From contig SYBY01000145.1 of assembly GCA_005788585.1 (NCBI GenBank), forward strand, positions 1 through 13,714: DNA of 13,714 bases, read 5' to 3'. Each line of letters opens with the position of its first letter. Position 1 is the first letter of the stretch. The position numbers were made by a program, and so were the translations under genes. This DNA is from Actinomycetota bacterium (GTDB lineage: Bacteria; Actinomycetota; Thermoleophilia; Solirubrobacterales; Solirubrobacteraceae). This document shows positions 1-6,187 of the stretch, one piece after another. The notes under the pieces were generated by a model, which saw nothing but the letters and a program-made list of their open reading frames with translations, did no database searches and was not told the origin of the DNA.

Positions 1-87
1 CTGCACGAGCTTCCCGTCCTCGACGGTGGCGACCATGCCGCACAGCGGCTCGCAGATCCGGCAGTACGTGGGCAGCTCCTCGGCCAT
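1..87 (-). CDS. Molybdopterin-dependent oxidoreductase, N-terminal fragment (runs off left edge)
   Basis: Only the first 29 codons are in the window. They begin MAEELPTYCRICEPLCGMV and contain C9-x2-C12-x3-C16, the start of the [4Fe-4S] binding site found at the N-terminus of formate dehydrogenase/nitrate reductase-type molybdopterin oxidoreductases. The fourth cysteine would lie beyond the edge. The following ATVEDGKLV is the usual strand after this cluster. The ATG at 87-85 is preceded by a good purine-rich ribosome site (GGAGGAGAGG) about 8 bases upstream, which supports this start. There is no Tat signal, so the visible part suggests a cytoplasmic enzyme. The substrate cannot be told from this fragment. 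The family call is fairly sure because CRICEPLCG is very characteristic. Confidence 0.8.
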   Translation of the reverse strand, partial: MAEELPTYCRICEPLCGMVATVEDGKLVQ

Positions 88-151
88 GCGTGTCCTCTCC
101 TCCGACGCCCGGTGCTCGCACCGTACCCGGAAGGACGGGCCCTGTCAGGGG

Positions 152-162
152 GTGACCGTCAC
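152..162. promoter_or_regulatory. Short palindrome GTGACCGTCAC, possible operator
   Basis: A perfect inverted repeat (GTGAC, one base, GTCAC) lies in the 110-bp gap between the helical gene ending at 198 and the oxidoreductase start at 87. It is 65 bp upstream of that start, where an operator could act. It is short enough in GC-rich DNA to be chance. Confidence 0.2.
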
Positions 163-180
163 AGCCGCGTCAGGCGTGGT

Positions 181-193
181 GTGGCGGGGCCAC
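181..193 (-). terminator. Weak hairpin just after the 198-656 gene
   Basis: GTGGC and GCCAC separated by GGG form a 5-bp stem, starting 4 bases past the stop codon of the minus-strand gene at 198. There is no T-run. It may be a weak terminator or chance. Confidence 0.2.
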
Positions 194-197
194 AAGC

Positions 198-656
198 TCA
201 GCGCCCGAGCGTGCGCGTGAAGTCGCGCGCGTCGGCACGCAGACCCTCGACGCGCTCGCGGACCTCCGCCAGCCCGGCACGCAGCTCGGCGTCGCCGACC
301 TCGACGGGGAGCATGGTGTCCTGCAGCTCGGCGATCACGTGTGCGGCCTCGGCGGCCTGGTCCATGGCGCGATCGATGAACGCGCGCGCACCCTGGGACA
401 CGTGGCCCGCCGATGCCTCTTCGAAGCTGCGGGCCTCCAGGCCATGCCGCGCGGCGAAGCCGGAGTACGTGCGCTGCGCCGTGCCGTAGGCGTGCTGGAT
501 CGGGCGGAACAGCGCGGTCTCGAGCCGGTCGCCGCTCTGCTCGTCGAGCAGGTCGTACGCGGCGCCGACGCACGCGAGTGCCACCGCGAGGCGGTCCGTC
601 GCAGCGGCCAGCTCGTCGAGGATCTGCTGGTGGCCTTCGGCGGTGGTGTAGCTCAC
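198..656 (-). CDS. Helical protein of unknown function (152 aa)
   Basis: I do not recognise this family. From the GTG at 656-654 the product begins (M)SYTTAEGHQQILDELAAAT and is rich in Ala, Glu, Arg and Leu, with no signal peptide or membrane segment. The pattern suggests an almost entirely alpha-helical soluble protein, with heptad-like stretches near the C-terminus (ELRAGLAEVRERVEGLRAD). The reading frame stays open upstream to an ATG at 728, but that start would overlap the divergent gene beginning at 713. Its extra 24 residues (PRPAWRHPDFSATRLRVWPN) look non-coding, so the GTG is preferred although it has no clear ribosome site. The gene is divergent from the SRPBCC gene with a 56-bp shared promoter region. 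No function can be assigned. Confidence 0.6.
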   Translation of the reverse strand: MSYTTAEGHQQILDELAAATDRLAVALACVGAAYDLLDEQSGDRLETALFRPIQHAYGTAQRTYSGFAARHGLEARSFEEASAGHVSQGARAFIDRAMDQAAEAAHVIAELQDTMLPVEVGDAELRAGLAEVRERVEGLRADARDFTRTLGR

Positions 657-712
657 GTGCGGGAGATTAGGCCAGACCCGCAGCCGCGTTGCGGAGAAAT
701 CAGGATGACGCC

Positions 713-1336
713 ATGCCGGTCTCGGCATACCGTGCGGCCATGTTCGCCCGTGTCGTCCTCCTCGCCGCGCTCGGTGCGGCCTACTGGCGCTGGCTGCGCG
801 ACCCGGTCCTCACCTACGGCGCGGAGCCCGCCGAGGCTGCCGCGGTCCTCCCGGGAGACGAGCTGCTGCCTGACGCCGACGGGGTCTCCACCCGCGCGAT
901 CACGGTCGACGCGCCCGCTGCGGCGGTGTGGCCGTGGATCGCCCAGATGGGTCCCGCGCCCCGCGGCGGCGCCTACACCTACGACTGGATCGAGAACCTC
1001 CTCGGGCTGAACATGCACAGTGCCGACGAGGTCCTTCCCGACTTCCAGGATCCCCAGGTCGGCGACACCATCGGCTACGGGCCGAACGTCATGCGCGTCG
1101 AGCGGGTCGAGCCCGAACGGGTCCTGGCCTGGCACTCGGCCGACGGCAACTGGGTGTGGACCTTCGTGCTGACCGAGCGCGACGGGTCGACCCGGCTCAT
1201 CAGCCGCAACCGCTTCCGGCTGCCGACCCTCGGCGCCAGGATCGGGATGCTCCCGATGGAGCCGGGGTCGCTCGTGATGGAGCGGAAGATGCTGCGCGGG
1301 ATGAAGGAGCGCGCGGAGCGGCTCGCCGGCGGCTAG
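713..1336 (+). CDS. SRPBCC (START/Bet v1-like) family protein with N-terminal membrane anchor
   Basis: The 207-aa product has one hydrophobic segment at about residues 10-25 (MFARVVLLAALGAAYW). A hydrophobic-ligand-binding SRPBCC domain follows: the strand RAITVDAPAAAVWPWIAQMG (61-80) is the typical first strand plus first helix, and GGAYTYDWIENLLGLNMHSADEVLP (85-109) is a stretch often seen in actinobacterial members. Later strands (VERVEPERVLAWHS, WVWTFVLTER, TRLISRNRF) complete the beta sheet. The family binds lipids or other apolar molecules; some members are polyketide cyclases. No ligand can be inferred here. The ATG at 713 has AGGA 7 bases upstream; an in-frame TTG at 689 and an ATG at 740 are less likely. 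Its stop overlaps the stop of the convergent gene at 1333 by 4 bases (CTAG). Confidence 0.8.
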   Translation: MPVSAYRAAMFARVVLLAALGAAYWRWLRDPVLTYGAEPAEAAAVLPGDELLPDADGVSTRAITVDAPAAAVWPWIAQMGPAPRGGAYTYDWIENLLGLNMHSADEVLPDFQDPQVGDTIGYGPNVMRVERVEPERVLAWHSADGNWVWTFVLTERDGSTRLISRNRFRLPTLGARIGMLPMEPGSLVMERKMLRGMKERAERLAGG

Positions 1337-1602
1337 TCGCGCGCCTTCGACGCCCCGGCGTACGAGCCCAGGTCGATGACGAACGCGAGGATGACGAGGA
1401 ACCACTCGAAGCCCTCGACGTTGCGCCCGCCGACCTGCCACATGACGGCGTAGGACAGGGTCGTCCACGGCAGCAGGAAGAAGCCGATGAACGGCAGGAA
1501 CCAGCTCTCGTACGCGACGCTCAGCCAGTTGCTGAAGATCCAGACGCAGAACAGCGCCAGGCGAGGCGAGATGAGCGCGATGAGGAACGTCAGGCAGGGC
1601 AT
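1333..1602 (-). CDS. Small conserved membrane protein (89 aa)
   Basis: The product has three hydrophobic segments, at about residues 3-24, 34-55 and 64-80, separated by short loops. The loop before the second contains YESWFLP, and FFLLPWTTLSYAVMW follows. This matches a common type of small actinobacterial integral membrane protein of unknown role. The start at 1602 lies only 20 bases after the stop of the metalloprotease gene on the same strand, so the two are probably cotranscribed. The ribosome site is weak, which fits translation from a longer message. The tail overlaps the SRPBCC gene end by 4 bases on the opposite strand. No function can be assigned. Confidence 0.7.
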   Translation of the reverse strand: MPCLTFLIALISPRLALFCVWIFSNWLSVAYESWFLPFIGFFLLPWTTLSYAVMWQVGGRNVEGFEWFLVILAFVIDLGSYAGASKARD

Positions 1603-1622
1603 GGGCGGAGCCTACCGCTGCC

Positions 1623-3173
1623 TCACCGCTTGACCGTGGCGGTGACGCGGACGGTGCGCTGCCGGCCGGTCACGGGCCGGAACGTGATCGCGGCCGTGAC
1701 CTTCTGCTTCCTGGCGCGGCGCAGCAGGCGCGCCGCGGTCGTCGTCGGCTTGAGCACGACGGTCACGGTGCCGGCGCGCTTGACCGTCTTCTTCGCGGTC
1801 GCGTAGGTGCGCGTCTTCCTGTTGCGCCGGGTCGTCGCCTTGATCGTGAGCTTGCCGCCCACCGCGGTCCTGATCTTGAGCGTCAGCTTCCCGTGAGCGC
1901 CTGCCCGGGCCTTCACCGAGAGTTTCGTCGCCGGCGTGGCGGGCGGGGTGACGCTCGCGCCGACGGGGTTGACCAGGCGGACGTCGAGCGTGACGGGGAA
2001 CGGCTGGTCGTCCGCGGTGGTGCTGCCGTTGGGGACGACGAGGGTCGTGGTCGAACTCGAGCAGTCGCTCCACGGGAGCACGCCTCGGGCGACACCCTCG
2101 CCGACGGCCAGCGGCGTGACCGTGGTCCCGCTGACGAACGCCGGTTGCGTCGGGATGCCCGGCGGGAGCGCGACCTCGACGGACAGGCGCTCGTCCGCGC
2201 ACGCCCCCACGTACGTGCCGCGCGACTGGCCCATGATGAGCAGGTTGGTGAACGCGAGGTGGTCAACGGTGAGCGGGACTGGTCCGAGGGGTCCGGTCGC
2301 CGTGCCCGTCACCAGCGAGTGGACCACCCGCGGCCTCGCGTTGGTCACCCCGAGCCGGTTGATCTGGCCGCTGCTGGCCGCCAGGGCATAGCCGACGAAC
2401 TCGCCGGACACGCTGCTCCCTCGCGCCGCGAGGGCGTCGGACAGCGCCTGCATCGAATGCGCCTGACCGTTGCCCGCGCCGAGCTCCGCGGCCCGCCTGT
2501 AGACGTCGCGCACGAGCGTCATGCCGTGGCGCTCGTCGAGGTACTCCATGAAGATCGACCCGCGGTACCCGCCGATGTCCTGGTCGTCGCACGGTCCCGG
2601 CCAGCCGCAGTTCAACGAGACCCAGGGCGCGTCGTACCAGTTGGGCGGCGCGTTCATGCCGAGTGCGGAGACGACGTTCTGCCCGGCCCACTCGGCGGTG
2701 GACTCGTCCAGCCAGCTCTCCTCGTGCGCGTAGATGCCCATCTGCACGGCGTGGAAGAACTCGTGCGCGATCGGGTACGGGCTCGTCAGGTTCGCCGTCG
2801 ACACCAGGATCCACGAGGTGCTCTGCTCGAGGCTCGGCTCCTCGCGCGCCGCGCCCGCGCCGGTCCCGAGGTTGGCGATGTACAGGTCCGTCCTGCCGTC
2901 ACCGTCGTCCTTGGGCGGTGGGTAGCCCCACGTCTCGACGATCAGGCGGTAGGCCGTCTCGGCGTTCGCGCTCAGCGTGGCGGCGGCGTCCGGGGATGTC
3001 GCGTGGTCGCCGGCCGTCGTGTAGTGCACGACGAAGTGCGGGCTCGCCACGGACTGCGGCAGCGACGGGAATCCGGTGGGTGGCCGGACCACGGCGGCAG
3101 GTGCCGGCCCCGCCGCGGCGGCGAATGCGAGCACAGCGACTACGGCGAGCACACGGCGAGAGCGGGTCGACAT
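1623..3173 (-). CDS. Secreted zinc metalloprotease (HEFFH motif, MXAN_6640-like)
   Basis: The 516-aa product starts with a clear signal peptide (MSTRSRR, then a hydrophobic Ala/Val core ending about residue 27). A catalytic region follows: SPHFVVHYTT (44-53), GYPPPKDDGDGRTDLYIANLG (83-103), and the zinc-protease motif H137-E-F-F-H141, followed 16 residues after the second His by E157 in WLDESTAEW, a likely third zinc ligand. This layout resembles the MXAN_6640 type of putative metalloproteases, which are extracellular. After a middle beta-rich region, the last ~100 residues are very Lys/Arg/Thr-rich (GKLTLKIRTAVGGKLTIKA and so on), a beta-sandwich-like tail common in Solirubrobacterales secreted proteins and perhaps wall-binding. 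The ATG at 3173 is chosen because it begins the signal peptide; an in-frame ATG at 3209 adds a non-signal-like stretch. AGGGG lies about 4 bases upstream. Substrate unknown. Confidence 0.8.
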   Translation of the reverse strand: MSTRSRRVLAVVAVLAFAAAAGPAPAAVVRPPTGFPSLPQSVASPHFVVHYTTAGDHATSPDAAATLSANAETAYRLIVETWGYPPPKDDGDGRTDLYIANLGTGAGAAREEPSLEQSTSWILVSTANLTSPYPIAHEFFHAVQMGIYAHEESWLDESTAEWAGQNVVSALGMNAPPNWYDAPWVSLNCGWPGPCDDQDIGGYRGSIFMEYLDERHGMTLVRDVYRRAAELGAGNGQAHSMQALSDALAARGSSVSGEFVGYALAASSGQINRLGVTNARPRVVHSLVTGTATGPLGPVPLTVDHLAFTNLLIMGQSRGTYVGACADERLSVEVALPPGIPTQPAFVSGTTVTPLAVGEGVARGVLPWSDCSSSTTTLVVPNGSTTADDQPFPVTLDVRLVNPVGASVTPPATPATKLSVKARAGAHGKLTLKIRTAVGGKLTIKATTRRNRKTRTYATAKKTVKRAGTVTVVLKPTTTAARLLRRARKQKVTAAITFRPVTGRQRTVRVTATVKR

Positions 3174-3245
3174 CGCCCCTACAGCGTCCCGTTCCGGGCA
3201 CCGCCGCACATCGGCAGACGCCCGCTGATGGCTTGCGGGGTTCCC

Positions 3246-4286
3246 CTACTCGGCTGGAACGGGTTCCGGTGCCGAGTCCGGCTGCTCGAGCGTGTTGTAG
3301 ACCGCCCACCCGATCGCGATCATGGGGACGGCGAGGAACGCGCCGACGATCCCGAGCAGCTGCGAGCCGATGATGACGCCGGAGAGCGTGATGATCGGGT
3401 GCAGTGACACGGTCTTCTGGTAGACGAGCGGCGTCACGAACATGCTGTCGAGCTGCTGCGCGATGAGGATGACGGCGGTCATGCCCAGGGCGGCGCCGGC
3501 ACCCTCGGCGCCGAGCGTGACGAGGACGATCACCGCGCCCGAGACCCAGGCGCCCAGGATCGGGATGAAGAGCGAGACGAAGCTCAGGAGGAACAGCGTC
3601 CCGATGAGCGGCGTGCCGAAGACGAACATGCCTGCGCTGATCACCACGCTGTCGATGAGCGCGACCAGTGCGATGCCGCGGATGTAGCCGCCTGCGGCGT
3701 TCCAGGCGGCGTCACCGGCGCGCGTGACCTGCGGGCGGCGCGCGGCGCTGAACCGCCGCTCGATCCAGTGCCAGACCTGGTCGCCGCCCGTGAGCAGGTA
3801 GAGGAGGAAGACGAAGGTCAGCAGTGCGGCGCTGACGAGCTGCGCGGCGAGCGACAGCCCGGTGAGGACGCCGCCCACGACGCCGCCGGCCGCGTCCTTG
3901 ACGGCGGGCAGGAGGCCGTCGAGGAACTTGCGGATCTCGCTCTCGTTCTGGCGGACCCAGTCGTTGTTGGCCTGCAGCCAGGTGAGGGCCTCGTCGGCAC
4001 CCGCGCTCAGCTCGTCGCCGACGCCGCCGAGCTGACCGAAGAGGGCGTCGGCGAAGATCCAGGTGAGCCCGGCCACGACGACGAGGACGCCGACCATCGC
4101 CCCGGTGATGGCCAGTCCGCGCGGGACGCCGCGGCGTGTGGCGGCCTGAACGAGCGGGATCAGCTGCGTGCTGACGAGGGCCGCGACGATGAGCGGCACG
4201 GTCACCGCGCGGGCGTACCAGATGGCCCCACCCACGAGGGCGATCCCGGCGGCGATCAGCAGCGCCTTCGCGCTCCACTTCGCCAT
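3246..4286 (-). CDS. AI-2E/PerM family transporter
   Basis: The 346-aa membrane protein begins MAKWSAKALLIAAGIALVGG and has the full layout of the family. Two N-terminal helices are followed by a third (about 55-80), an amphipathic soluble stretch (about 85-140, with LQANNDWVRQNESEIRKFLDG), and then a C-terminal block of about five helices. The family signature is clear near the end: VTPLVYQKTVSLHPIITL followed by GSQLLGIVGAFLAVPMIAI. Members are homotrimeric or pentameric permeases. A few export autoinducer-2 or sodium/protons, but most have no known substrate, so AI-2 transport should not be assumed. The ATG at 4286 is chosen because GGGGAA lies about 5 bases upstream and because longer in-frame starts would overlap the divergent gene at 4402. 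It lies 72 bp upstream of the metalloprotease on the same strand. Confidence 0.88.
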   Translation of the reverse strand: MAKWSAKALLIAAGIALVGGAIWYARAVTVPLIVAALVSTQLIPLVQAATRRGVPRGLAITGAMVGVLVVVAGLTWIFADALFGQLGGVGDELSAGADEALTWLQANNDWVRQNESEIRKFLDGLLPAVKDAAGGVVGGVLTGLSLAAQLVSAALLTFVFLLYLLTGGDQVWHWIERRFSAARRPQVTRAGDAAWNAAGGYIRGIALVALIDSVVISAGMFVFGTPLIGTLFLLSFVSLFIPILGAWVSGAVIVLVTLGAEGAGAALGMTAVILIAQQLDSMFVTPLVYQKTVSLHPIITLSGVIIGSQLLGIVGAFLAVPMIAIGWAVYNTLEQPDSAPEPVPAE

Positions 4287-4387
4287 CGCTTCCCCGGCGG
4301 GGGCACGGGTGGGGGTGGTGGCAGCCACGGGCCGGGGTTCGACGGGCTCGCCGTTGTCCCTGCTGCTTGCATGTCTTGGCAGGACGC

Positions 4388-4393
4388 GGGAGG
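4388..4393 (+). promoter_or_regulatory. Ribosome binding site GGGAGG for the epoxide hydrolase gene
   Basis: GGGAGG lies 8 bases upstream of the ATG at 4402 and fixes that start. In-frame codons further upstream (to 4168) overlap the divergent permease gene and are not needed. Confidence 0.6.
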
Positions 4394-4401
4394 CTGTGCG
4401 C

Positions 4402-4866
4402 ATGTCGACCACCAGCACGCGCAACGGCGCGCCGCCGGTCACCGCACAGCACTCGGCCGAGGCCGTCGTGCGCGAGTTCCTCGAGGCACTCGCGCGTGAC
4501 GATCTCGACGCCGCGCTCGCGCTGCTCGACGACGACGTCGCCTACACGAACGTCCCGTTTCCCACCGTCCGCGGCCGCCGGACGGTGGACAAGCTGTTCC
4601 GGCCGCTCATCGGGAAGGCGGGCTTCAAGGTCCACTTCCATGCCGTCGCCGCGGACGGCGACGTCGTGCTCACCGAGCGCACCGACGCGCTCATCTTCGG
4701 CCGGGTGCACTGGCAGTTCTGGGTGTACGGCCGGTTCGAGCTGCGCGACGGGAAGATCACGGTCTGGCGAGACAGCTTCGACCTGGTGGACATCAACTTC
4801 GGGCTGCTGCGCGGTCTGGTCGGCGCGGTGATCCCCGGGGCGGCGCGGCGGTGGCCGACGGGGTAG
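4402..4866 (+). CDS. Limonene-1,2-epoxide hydrolase family protein
   Basis: The 154-aa product has the SnoaL/NTF2-like fold pattern of limonene-epoxide hydrolase. The catalytic set known in the family (Tyr/Asn that place the water, and an Asp-Arg-Asp triad) is all present: Y48 and N50 in DDVAYTNVPF, R93 and D95 in LTERTDAL, and D124 in WRDSFD. The stretch FHAVAADGDVVLTERTD is highly typical. Such enzymes open epoxides to vicinal diols in one step without a covalent intermediate. Relatives such as mycobacterial EphG act on sterol or fatty epoxides, so limonene need not be the substrate. It is cytoplasmic, with no signal peptide. It shares a 115-bp divergent intergenic region with the permease gene and ends against a hairpin and the convergent gene at 4874. 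Confidence 0.85.
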   Translation: MSTTSTRNGAPPVTAQHSAEAVVREFLEALARDDLDAALALLDDDVAYTNVPFPTVRGRRTVDKLFRPLIGKAGFKVHFHAVAADGDVVLTERTDALIFGRVHWQFWVYGRFELRDGKITVWRDSFDLVDINFGLLRGLVGAVIPGAARRWPTG

Positions 4867-4867
4867 G

Positions 4868-4882
4868 CGGCGCTCAGCGCCG
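4868..4882. terminator. Bidirectional hairpin between convergent genes
   Basis: CGGCGC and GCGCCG separated by TCA form a perfect 6-bp stem with a tight loop. It sits exactly between two convergent genes: the epoxide hydrolase stop is at 4866, and the loop is itself the stop codon (TGA on minus) of the gene at 4874. There is no T-run, which is common in high-GC actinomycetes. Confidence 0.4.
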
Positions 4883-5212
4883 GCGGTCGCGCTCGAGGGC
4901 GTCGAGGCGTCGGCGCAGGTCGTCGATCTCGGCGTCGAGGTCGCGTGAGACCGCGGCGCCGTAGCGCGACGTGTTCGTGCTCTCGGCCAAGCCGAAGTAC
5001 ACCAGCGCGTTCTGCCAGCGCGACGTCTCCGGGTCCGGAGACGGCGCGCGCGGAGCCGGTGGGGTTGATTCCTCGGGTCCGTCGCGCAGGCCGAAGTACA
5101 CGAGCACGCGGTGGAGCCGTCCACCGCGTCGGTCGCCGAAGGGTGACTCGGGAGCCATCGCACGGAAGTCTGCCGGACCGGCACGTCCGTGGACCCGCCG
5201 CTCGTACGCCAT
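4874..5212 (-). CDS. Small protein with duplicated VYFGL motif and coiled-coil tail (112 aa)
   Basis: I cannot name this family. The product has a short basic N-terminus and then two copies of a motif: HRVLVYFGLRDG (34-45) and WQNALVYFGLAES (67-79), separated by a Pro/Ser-rich linker. It ends with a charged, heptad-like helix (DLDAEIDDLRRRLDALERD, 91-109), probably a short coiled coil. Short amphipathic segments of the VYxGL kind also form the membrane-targeting N-terminus of actinobacterial SepF proteins, but the SepF core domain is absent. The duplicated motif and predicted coiled coil suggest a small membrane-associated or scaffolding protein. The ATG at 5212 is used; an ATG at 5158, just before the first motif, is also possible. 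Choosing 5212 leaves only 11 bp before the divergent gene at 5224. Confidence 0.65.
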   Translation of the reverse strand: MAYERRVHGRAGPADFRAMAPESPFGDRRGGRLHRVLVYFGLRDGPEESTPPAPRAPSPDPETSRWQNALVYFGLAESTNTSRYGAAVSRDLDAEIDDLRRRLDALERDRRR

Positions 5213-5223
5213 GATCCGCAGCG

Positions 5224-6018
5224 ATGATGACGGCCGCCGCGCTGGGTGCGGCGCTCGCGTTGCACGCCCCTGTGGTCGTGCACGACGAGCGCGAGCGCTC
5301 TCCCCTCGCTCCGGTGGCGCAGGCGCCTGCGGCGGTGCCGGGCCTGGACCCTGATCCGCGCGCTGCGGTCTATGGCCGTGTGGTGCGTCGCGATGACGGC
5401 GGTGCGTGGCTGCAGTACTGGCTGTTCTACGCCGATCAGGACCAGGACCGCGGCATCGTGCGCACCGGCCGGCACGCGGGTGATTGGGAGATGGTCCAGT
5501 ACCGCCTCGATGCCCGCGGGCGCCCGCGGGAGGCGGTCTACGCGCAGCACTCGATCGCCGAGCGGTGCGACTGGGGAACGGTGCAGCAGCGCGACGGGCG
5601 GCCGGTCGTGTACGCCGCGCGCGGTGCGCACGCGTCGTACTTTCGGCCGGGCACGCGTGACCGGATGTGGCCGGATCCCAACGACGAGGCGAACGGCCGG
5701 GGTCAAGTGGTCCCCGCCCGCGTCGTGCCGATCTCGGAGAGCTCGCCGGCCTGGATGCGCTGGCCGGAGCCGTGGGGCGGGGCGCGTGCTCGCTGGTGGA
5801 ACCCGGCCGAGCAGGACTCGCCGCGTGGGCCGGCGTTTCAGCAGCAGGGGCGGTGGAGCGACCCGGATGGCTGGGCACGGGCGGCGACGGAGTGTCGCGC
5901 GGAGTGTGATCGCGTCGGGGAGTGCGACGGGCGCGAGCGGGCTATGGCAGGGATGGGTGGGGCCATGCTGCTGGCGCTGGTTGCGAGCGCTTGGTGGCGC
6001 CGTCGTCGGCGAGAGTGA
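5224..6018 (+). CDS. Vps62-like domain protein with C-terminal membrane anchor
   Basis: The 264-aa product carries the motif series of the Vps62-like family: HAPVVVHDERE near the N-terminus (14-24), LQYWLFYADQDQD (63-75), H84-A-G-D-W-E89, VYAQHS (105-110) and PVVYAARGAHASYF (127-140). The family occurs in fungi and bacteria, is often secreted or membrane-linked, and has no firmly established activity. Here the C-terminus has a Cys-containing segment (C224, C228, C234), one hydrophobic helix (about 241-258) and a run of Arg, so it looks tail-anchored. There is no LPXTG sorting motif. The N-terminus is a short Ala/Leu stretch that could be a weak signal. A stop codon at 5212-5214 in frame means the start cannot be much earlier; the ATG at 5224 has no good ribosome site. 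The last codon and stop lie inside the left 22-bp repeat at 6013. Confidence 0.78.
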   Translation: MMTAAALGAALALHAPVVVHDERERSPLAPVAQAPAAVPGLDPDPRAAVYGRVVRRDDGGAWLQYWLFYADQDQDRGIVRTGRHAGDWEMVQYRLDARGRPREAVYAQHSIAERCDWGTVQQRDGRPVVYAARGAHASYFRPGTRDRMWPDPNDEANGRGQVVPARVVPISESSPAWMRWPEPWGGARARWWNPAEQDSPRGPAFQQQGRWSDPDGWARAATECRAECDRVGECDGRERAMAGMGGAMLLALVASAWWRRRRRE

Positions 6019-6034
6019 CGGGCGCGGGATGGAG
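6013..6034 (+). repeat. Left copy of 22-bp direct repeat (att-like)
   Basis: This copy is identical over 22 bases to 8737-8758. It begins GAGTGACG and ends GGATGGAG. It starts exactly at the last sense codon and stop codon (GAG TGA) of the Vps62-like gene. Bases on both sides differ from the other copy, so the identity block ends are sharp, although a little weak similarity to the tRNA end continues past 6034. Confidence 0.85.
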
Positions 6035-6112
6035 GCAGGGCGAGGAAGAAGCAACCGCCGGGCTCGGGTTGGGGCGCTCCGAACGGCCCTGCTCGGCCGC
6101 TCGCAATTGATG

Positions 6113-6141
6113 CCGGACGTTTGCCGCAGTGGGACGTCCGG
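6113..6141. promoter_or_regulatory. Inverted repeat upstream of the nuclease-like gene, possible operator
   Basis: CCGGACGT and ACGTCCGG form a perfect 8-bp inverted repeat with a 13-base spacer, ending 46 bp before the presumed start at 6188. The half-site spacing suits a dimeric repressor; it could also be an mRNA hairpin. I found no convincing -35/-10 pair nearby. Confidence 0.35.
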
Positions 6142-6172
6142 AACGGTGCCTGTTACACCCGTCCGGCCGGCC

Positions 6173-6178
6173 AGGGAG
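6173..6178 (+). promoter_or_regulatory. Ribosome binding site AGGGAG for the nuclease-like gene
   Basis: AGGGAG ends 9 bases before the ATG at 6188. This is the best ribosome site among the in-frame starts (6029, 6110, 6188, 6287) and is the reason 6188 was chosen. Confidence 0.4.
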
Positions 6179-6187
6179 TCTGGCGCT

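Noticed and set aside
653..1468. 271-codon minus-strand frame opposite the SRPBCC gene
   Set aside because: Arg/Val/Gly-rich shadow with no recognisable domain; the plus strand has a clear SRPBCC protein with a ribosome site.
5246..6187. Upstream extension of the nuclease-like gene by 314 codons
   Set aside because: The extra sequence is the +1-type shadow of the Vps62-like gene (5224-6018), Arg/Ser/Gly-rich with no motifs, and it crosses the element boundary.
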